Shown: positions 7,290 to 10,101 of the stretch, piece by piece
Numbering within the stretch: the first letter of the stretch is position 1
Layout of the letters: each line of letters begins with the position of its first letter
Origin: an uncultured Porphyromonas sp.
Lineage (GTDB): Bacteria; Bacteroidota; Bacteroidia; Bacteroidales; Porphyromonadaceae
Reading direction: 5' to 3'
NCBI RefSeq assembly: GCF_905372525.1
Contig: NZ_CAJPPN010000062.1
Span: forward strand, 1-10,101
DNA length: 10,101 bases
Notes under the pieces: model-generated
Database searches by the model: none
Told to the model about the DNA's origin: nothing
The model's input: only the letters and a program-made list of their open reading frames with translations
Translations under genes and position numbers: made by a program

Positions 7290-7344
7290 CCCTAGAGAGG
7301 CGCGTCTCCCTAGGGGATCCCTGCGAGCAGATGCCTAAGCAGGG
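7290..7344 (-). promoter_or_regulatory. Two hairpins in the leader of the M23 peptidase gene
   Basis: CCCTGC (7319-7324) pairs with GCAGGG (7339-7344), and CCCTAG (7290-7295) pairs with CTAGGG (7310-7315), the latter with an inner AGA/TCT pair. Together with the palindrome at 7275-7286 they fill most of a leader of about 95 bases. No known riboswitch is recognised. Confidence 0.3.
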
Positions 7345-7352
7345 AACGAATA

Positions 7353-7383
7353 CAAAGATAGTCAAATACATATAATACACAAC
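7353..7383 (-). promoter_or_regulatory. Promoter of the M23 peptidase gene (-33 and -7)
   Basis: On the - strand TATCTTTG (7360-7353) is a full -7 match. GTTG (7383-7380) lies 19 bases upstream and supplies the TTG core of the -33 element. The spacing equals that of the promoter at 1583-1613. Confidence 0.62.
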
Positions 7384-7442
7384 CCACACCTCTCCCTATC
7401 TCCCTACTTATGCTACGGGGAAGGGGGGAGCATTGGCTCGAC

Positions 7443-7475
7443 CCTATGTACACTGACCATCCTATGTACACTGAC
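7443..7475. repeat. Two direct copies of a 15-bp sequence, 18 bp apart
   Basis: CCTATGTACACTGAC occurs at 7443-7457 and again at 7461-7475, perfectly conserved and with an 18-bp period. Each copy contains the palindrome TGTACA. The pair lies about 60 bp upstream of the -33 element of the peptidase promoter and about 160 bp beyond the stop of the lipoprotein gene. Paired regulator sites are the simplest reading. Confidence 0.6.
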
Positions 7476-7554
7476 TAGTCTACTAACGTCGCCCTCCCCC
7501 CAAGTCGTATCCTAGCTCTCGTATTCTCTACCCTACGGACACTCTCTAAGCTCT

Positions 7555-7596
7555 ACGAGCCACCCCCAGAGTCAGTGGACGCTAGGAGTGGCTCGT
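7555..7596 (-). terminator. Inverted repeat after the lipoprotein gene, possible terminator
   Basis: ACGAGCCAC (7555-7563) and GTGGCTCGT (7588-7596) are perfect 9-base arms around a 24-base loop, about 37 bases after the lipoprotein stop. No T run follows on the - strand, so it is either a weak or factor-dependent terminator or a 3' end stabiliser. Confidence 0.4.
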
Positions 7597-7632
7597 GAGG
7601 ATACCTTAGATAAAGGGGGAGAGGGGCGAAGC

Positions 7633-8925
7633 CTAATGGGCGTTGAGACGTATGTCTCGCAGGTCGGCGGTAAAGTGAAGGTCGTAGAGCTCTAGTCGCT
7701 TCACGGGGAGAGCCCCCGTATGGCGGAGGGGAAGGCGTGCAACCTTGGTGAGGTGATGCAAGAGTGGCCCACCCCGACCCTGATCGAGCCAAGAGACGAA
7801 GAGCATCCCCTTGTCGGCATTGATCCCGAGGGTCGTCTGTAGCCCGAGCTTGTTGTCGCTCTCTGTGCGTCCCTCTATACGGTAGTAGAGCTTGGCCTGG
7901 AGTGCCTGGATGGTCTCTGCCGTAGCTCCATCGGCTAGTTGGGTACGATAGACACTGCGCTCTCGAGCATCCGAGGCTCCACCAGAGAAGAAGAGTGTCC
8001 CCGAGGGGGCATCGTAGGCCATCGAACGTCCTACACCCTCCGATAGGGTGAAGCGAGCGGTCACCCGCCCCTCCTTCATCGAGAAGAGGGCATAGCGACC
8101 CGCGTCATCCCGTATCACTAGGTACTCGCCTCCCGCCTGATAGATCTGACTGAACTTGGCTCCTGCTGGGAGGACCTCTATCGCAGTGCTACTCGTCGCG
8201 CCAGGGGTGAGCTGTAGGGCTACCCGATCATACTTGCGGAAGAAGTACCCCTTGTCCTGCCACGAGGCCGCTGCTAGGGGGTACTCCCAGTTCCCTCCGA
8301 CGGTGATCCGACTCAGCTTCCCATCCTTGGGGGTAAGGCGGTAGAAGGACTTCTTGCTAAAGGCTAGATAGGTAGAGCCATCCGAGAGAACGAAGCTCTG
8401 ACGCACCCAGTTGTCATCATCGGGCTCCTCGATGCGGATGTTGTGTAGGATCTTGAGCGTCTTCCTATCCAGCAGGAGGAGCCGAGAGGCATGCCGGCGC
8501 TGGGTAAAGTCATACTTCGCTAGTAGGGCGATGTAGTCCCCGGCAGTGCTGAACTGCGTCTCGCAGACATCCTCGTGCCCCTCATAGGCGGGATTGAGGT
8601 CGGCAAGGGCGTCCCCCGTGCGTCGCCCAGTGGGGTCGATGAGGAAGAGGTGTGGGGCTGAAGCGACGCCCGTAAACTCATTGTAGTGGTAGACGGCGAG
8701 CCCTGAGTCATGGAGGAGCGTGTAGCCCTCGTACCCTTCGTAGGGCTTCTCTGGCTCCTTCGGTTGCTCGGGTTCCTTAGGTTCCTTAGGATCCTTGGGC
8801 TTCTCAGGCTCTTTCGGCTTCTCGGGCTGGGGGGTAGGGGGGATGGGCTCGGGAGCCTTGCTCCCACACCCCGTGGTGAGGGTACCCACTACGAGGGCAA
8901 GGGCGAGGATAGAATAGATCTTCAT
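7633..8925 (-). CDS. Lipoprotein with Lys/Pro/Glu-rich linker and propeller-like domain
   Basis: The 430-residue product begins with a lipoprotein signal peptide ending in LTTGC, with Cys20 as the probable lipidated residue. Residues 24-61 are a low-complexity linker of repeated KEP, KDP and EKP units that would hold the rest away from the membrane. Residues from about 68 to the end hold recurrent short beta-hairpin blocks (for example LFLIDPTG, LLLLDRKTLKIL, YALFSMKEGRV and MLFVSWLDQG) separated by turns, as in WD40/YVTN-type beta-propellers. I do not recognise a specific family. A surface or periplasmic binding role is likely; the ligand is unknown. The start is supported by the signal peptide. 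No TAnnTTTG box is seen between it and the leucine-rich repeat gene 105 bp upstream on the same strand, so co-transcription is likely. Confidence 0.82.
   Translation of the reverse strand: MKIYSILALALVVGTLTTGCGSKAPEPIPPTPQPEKPKEPEKPKDPKEPKEPEQPKEPEKPYEGYEGYTLLHDSGLAVYHYNEFTGVASAPHLFLIDPTGRRTGDALADLNPAYEGHEDVCETQFSTAGDYIALLAKYDFTQRRHASRLLLLDRKTLKILHNIRIEEPDDDNWVRQSFVLSDGSTYLAFSKKSFYRLTPKDGKLSRITVGGNWEYPLAAASWQDKGYFFRKYDRVALQLTPGATSSTAIEVLPAGAKFSQIYQAGGEYLVIRDDAGRYALFSMKEGRVTARFTLSEGVGRSMAYDAPSGTLFFSGGASDARERSVYRTQLADGATAETIQALQAKLYYRIEGRTESDNKLGLQTTLGINADKGMLFVSWLDQGRGGPLLHHLTKVARLPLRHTGALPVKRLELYDLHFTADLRDIRLNAH
8771..8797. repeat. 9-bp tandem repeats encoding the lipoprotein linker
   Basis: GGTTCCTTA occurs twice back to back (8771-8779, 8780-8788), followed by the variant GGATCCTTG (8789-8797). 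Degenerate copies continue on both sides across roughly 8750-8830. They encode the Lys/Glu/Pro triplets of the linker in the lipoprotein gene on the - strand, so gain or loss of a unit would keep the frame. Confidence 0.7.
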
Positions 8926-8941
8926 AATAGCGATATGGATG

Positions 8942-8968
8942 AGGAAGGCTCCGCATCGGAGCCTTCCT
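8942..8968. terminator. Perfect 12-bp hairpin between the two surface-protein genes
   Basis: AGGAAGGCTCCG (8942-8953) and CGGAGCCTTCCT (8957-8968) pair fully around the three-base loop CAT. On the - strand, the direction of both genes, no T run follows, and the hairpin lies 17 bases before the lipoprotein ATG. It may stabilise or process the message, or attenuate it, rather than end it. Confidence 0.45.
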
Positions 8969-8977
8969 GGGTAGCGA

Positions 8978-9021
8978 GACTAGGGGCATAGTCGCTGAGG
9001 GGACTACCTATGCCCTTAGTC
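8978..9021. repeat. 14-bp inverted repeat after the leucine-rich repeat gene
   Basis: GACTAGGGGCATAG (8978-8991) and CTATGCCCTTAGTC (9008-9021) match at 13 of 14 positions. The mismatch is a G:U pair in + strand RNA but an A:C mismatch in - strand RNA. It starts 10 bases after the stop of the leucine-rich repeat gene on the - strand. Confidence 0.4.
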
Positions 9022-9030
9022 TGAATGGGT

Positions 9031-10101
9031 CTACTTCAGCTCCTTGACGGTGAAGCCGTGCCACTTGCCGTCCTTCAGGTCGTAGCCAGCCTTGTCTGCG
9101 GGGGAGAGGTAGAGGGTAGGGGAGATCATACCATGGAAGGTCACACTGCCATCCTGAGGCATATCATCCTTGTAGGGGGTGAAGTCTATCTGAGGCTTTG
9201 CTCCGAGGATGAGTGTGAAGTGCCTCTTAGGATCGTACTTACCCTCGAGGACACCCCGACCGATCGTCTTGACTCGGGGGAGGCTGAGGTAGGTGAGTCG
9301 GATGGGGTTTACGGCGCCGTAGCTATTGAAGGCTATGTGACCAATCTTCTCGAGGTAGGGGAAGTTCAGCGCATCGAGCTTGCCGTTGAAGGAGAAGACC
9401 TGCTCCCCGATGCTCTTGAGCTTGGGGAAGTGAACGAACTGGAGGCTGTAGCATGCTACGAAGGCATTATCCTCGATCTCCTCTATCCCTTCGCCGTAGA
9501 TCGCCTTGAAGTTTTGGAACCGCTCCCCGAAGGCTCCGTTCCCGATCTTCTTGATGCTACTGGGGAGGATGAGTACCCCATTGTGTCCACGACCCGTGAG
9601 GGCATTGTTATTCTTGACCCGTTCGAGGACGCCATTCTTGACCACATAGTCCGAGGCTGAGAGGGAGGCAGGGATCTCGATTCCATCTAGGCGAGCGAAG
9701 TGGTGACGAGCGATATACTCGAGGTAGGCTAGGTAGTTGGGGTCAGCCTTGGGGTCGAAGGTGAGTACCTTCTCCTCGGGTGTTCCCCAGAAGGCATCCT
9801 CGGCGGTGTAGGTGCTCTTGTTCAGCTCGTCGATAGCCAAGGGGGGACGCTGTCCAGCGCCGAAATCAACCTTCATCAGCGAGGAGCAACCCTTGAAGGC
9901 TCCAGCCTCGATCTTCGTGACACCTGGGGCATGGATTTCCTTGAGGCGAGTGTTCCCTGCGAAGGCCTTTTCCCCGATCGTGTGTACCTTATCCTTATCT
10001 AGGCGGACGACCCCATCAGCTGGGGTGGCATCGGCTCCGAAGGCGATCAGTACACCATTCTCTATCTTCATCCCTTTAGCGGGGGGCTCAGGGGTGGGCG
10101 T
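9031..10101 (-). CDS. BspA-like leucine-rich repeat protein, 5' end beyond the window
   Basis: The visible part is 356 codons. An internal ATG at 10071 gives MKIENG, but the frame stays open upstream to the window edge and reads TPTPEPPAKG before it, a Pro-rich linker like that of the neighbouring lipoprotein. The true start, probably with a signal peptide, therefore lies outside. The protein carries repeats of the treponemal/BspA (LRR_5) type: [VI]xxIGxxAFxxxxxLKxI units such as VHTIGEKAFAGNTRLKEI, IKKIGNGAF, IEEIEDNAF and LKSIGEQVF. Two blocks of repeats are separated by a non-repeat region around PKADPNYLAYLEYIARHH. Such proteins are commonly surface-exposed in oral and gut Bacteroidetes and can mediate adhesion, but here that role is inferred. 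The C-terminus (WHGFTVKELK) does not look like a type IX secretion signal. The gene is probably co-transcribed with the lipoprotein gene downstream. Confidence 0.88.
   Translation of the reverse strand, partial: TPTPEPPAKGMKIENGVLIAFGADATPADGVVRLDKDKVHTIGEKAFAGNTRLKEIHAPGVTKIEAGAFKGCSSLMKVDFGAGQRPPLAIDELNKSTYTAEDAFWGTPEEKVLTFDPKADPNYLAYLEYIARHHFARLDGIEIPASLSASDYVVKNGVLERVKNNNALTGRGHNGVLILPSSIKKIGNGAFGERFQNFKAIYGEGIEEIEDNAFVACYSLQFVHFPKLKSIGEQVFSFNGKLDALNFPYLEKIGHIAFNSYGAVNPIRLTYLSLPRVKTIGRGVLEGKYDPKRHFTLILGAKPQIDFTPYKDDMPQDGSVTFHGMISPTLYLSPADKAGYDLKDGKWHGFTVKELK

Larger units (their letters stand above)
7384..7632. other. Intergenic stretch between the lipoprotein and M23 genes
   Basis: No coding frame or RNA gene is supported here. 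Apart from the direct repeats at 7443-7475 and the inverted repeat at 7555-7596, the rest is C/T- and G-rich sequence in which I see nothing specific. Confidence 0.5.

Noticed and set aside
7443..7475. Start of a CRISPR array
   Set aside because: Only two copies, repeat of 15 bp and a gap of three bases between them; far too short, and no cas gene in view.
8710..8991. A 93-codon + strand frame with a hydrophobic, Leu/Arg-rich start
   Set aside because: The apparent hydrophobic segment is the antisense of the Lys/Pro/Glu linker repeats of the lipoprotein gene.
9025..9660. A 211-codon + strand frame opposite the leucine-rich repeat gene
   Set aside because: Its Leu/Glu/Val-rich composition is a mirror of the repeat codons on the other strand; no independent support.

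Overview
The window looks like chromosomal DNA from a GC-rich member of the Bacteroidales, most likely close to Porphyromonas. That placement is inferred from three things: -7 boxes of the Bacteroidetes type (TAnnTTTG) ahead of several genes, starts without Shine-Dalgarno sequences, and a gene set of secreted TonB-domain protein, long-form PurL, M23/LysM peptidase and BspA-like leucine-rich repeat protein. I cannot name a species. Hand-counted lines of the tonB-like and purL genes are 63-65% GC, whereas lines of the small secreted-protein gene are 43-53%.

Layout. At the left, on the + strand, lies a secreted protein built from three TonB C-terminal domains (80-1279). A 363-bp gap follows, packed with inverted repeats, and then a small unrecognised secreted protein (1643-2221) with its own good promoter. 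A perfect 25-bp hairpin (2244-2299) separates it from the convergent purL (6024 to 2320, - strand), the large single-chain FGAM synthase of purine synthesis. Behind purL, on the same strand but with its own promoter, is an M23 endopeptidase with a LysM domain (7250 to 6237). A 382-bp gap follows, holding that gene's promoter, a structured leader and a pair of 15-bp direct repeats. The right end carries two - strand genes for predicted surface proteins: a propeller-like lipoprotein with a Lys/Pro/Glu linker (8925 to 7633) and a BspA-type leucine-rich repeat protein (ending at 9031) whose reading frame runs open through the window edge, so its start is missing.

How the parts relate. Apart from purL, every gene encodes a predicted exported envelope or surface protein. 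The last two may be co-transcribed, because no TAnnTTTG box is visible in the 105 bp between them, though two hairpins lie there. purL and the peptidase appear to be separate transcription units: a hairpin with a T5 tract ends the peptidase message just before the purL -7 box. No tRNA, rRNA, CRISPR array, transposase or phage gene was seen. There is no clear novel defence or mobile system. The least explained parts are the structured gap at 1280-1642, the paired repeats at 7443-7475 and the unrecognised secreted protein.
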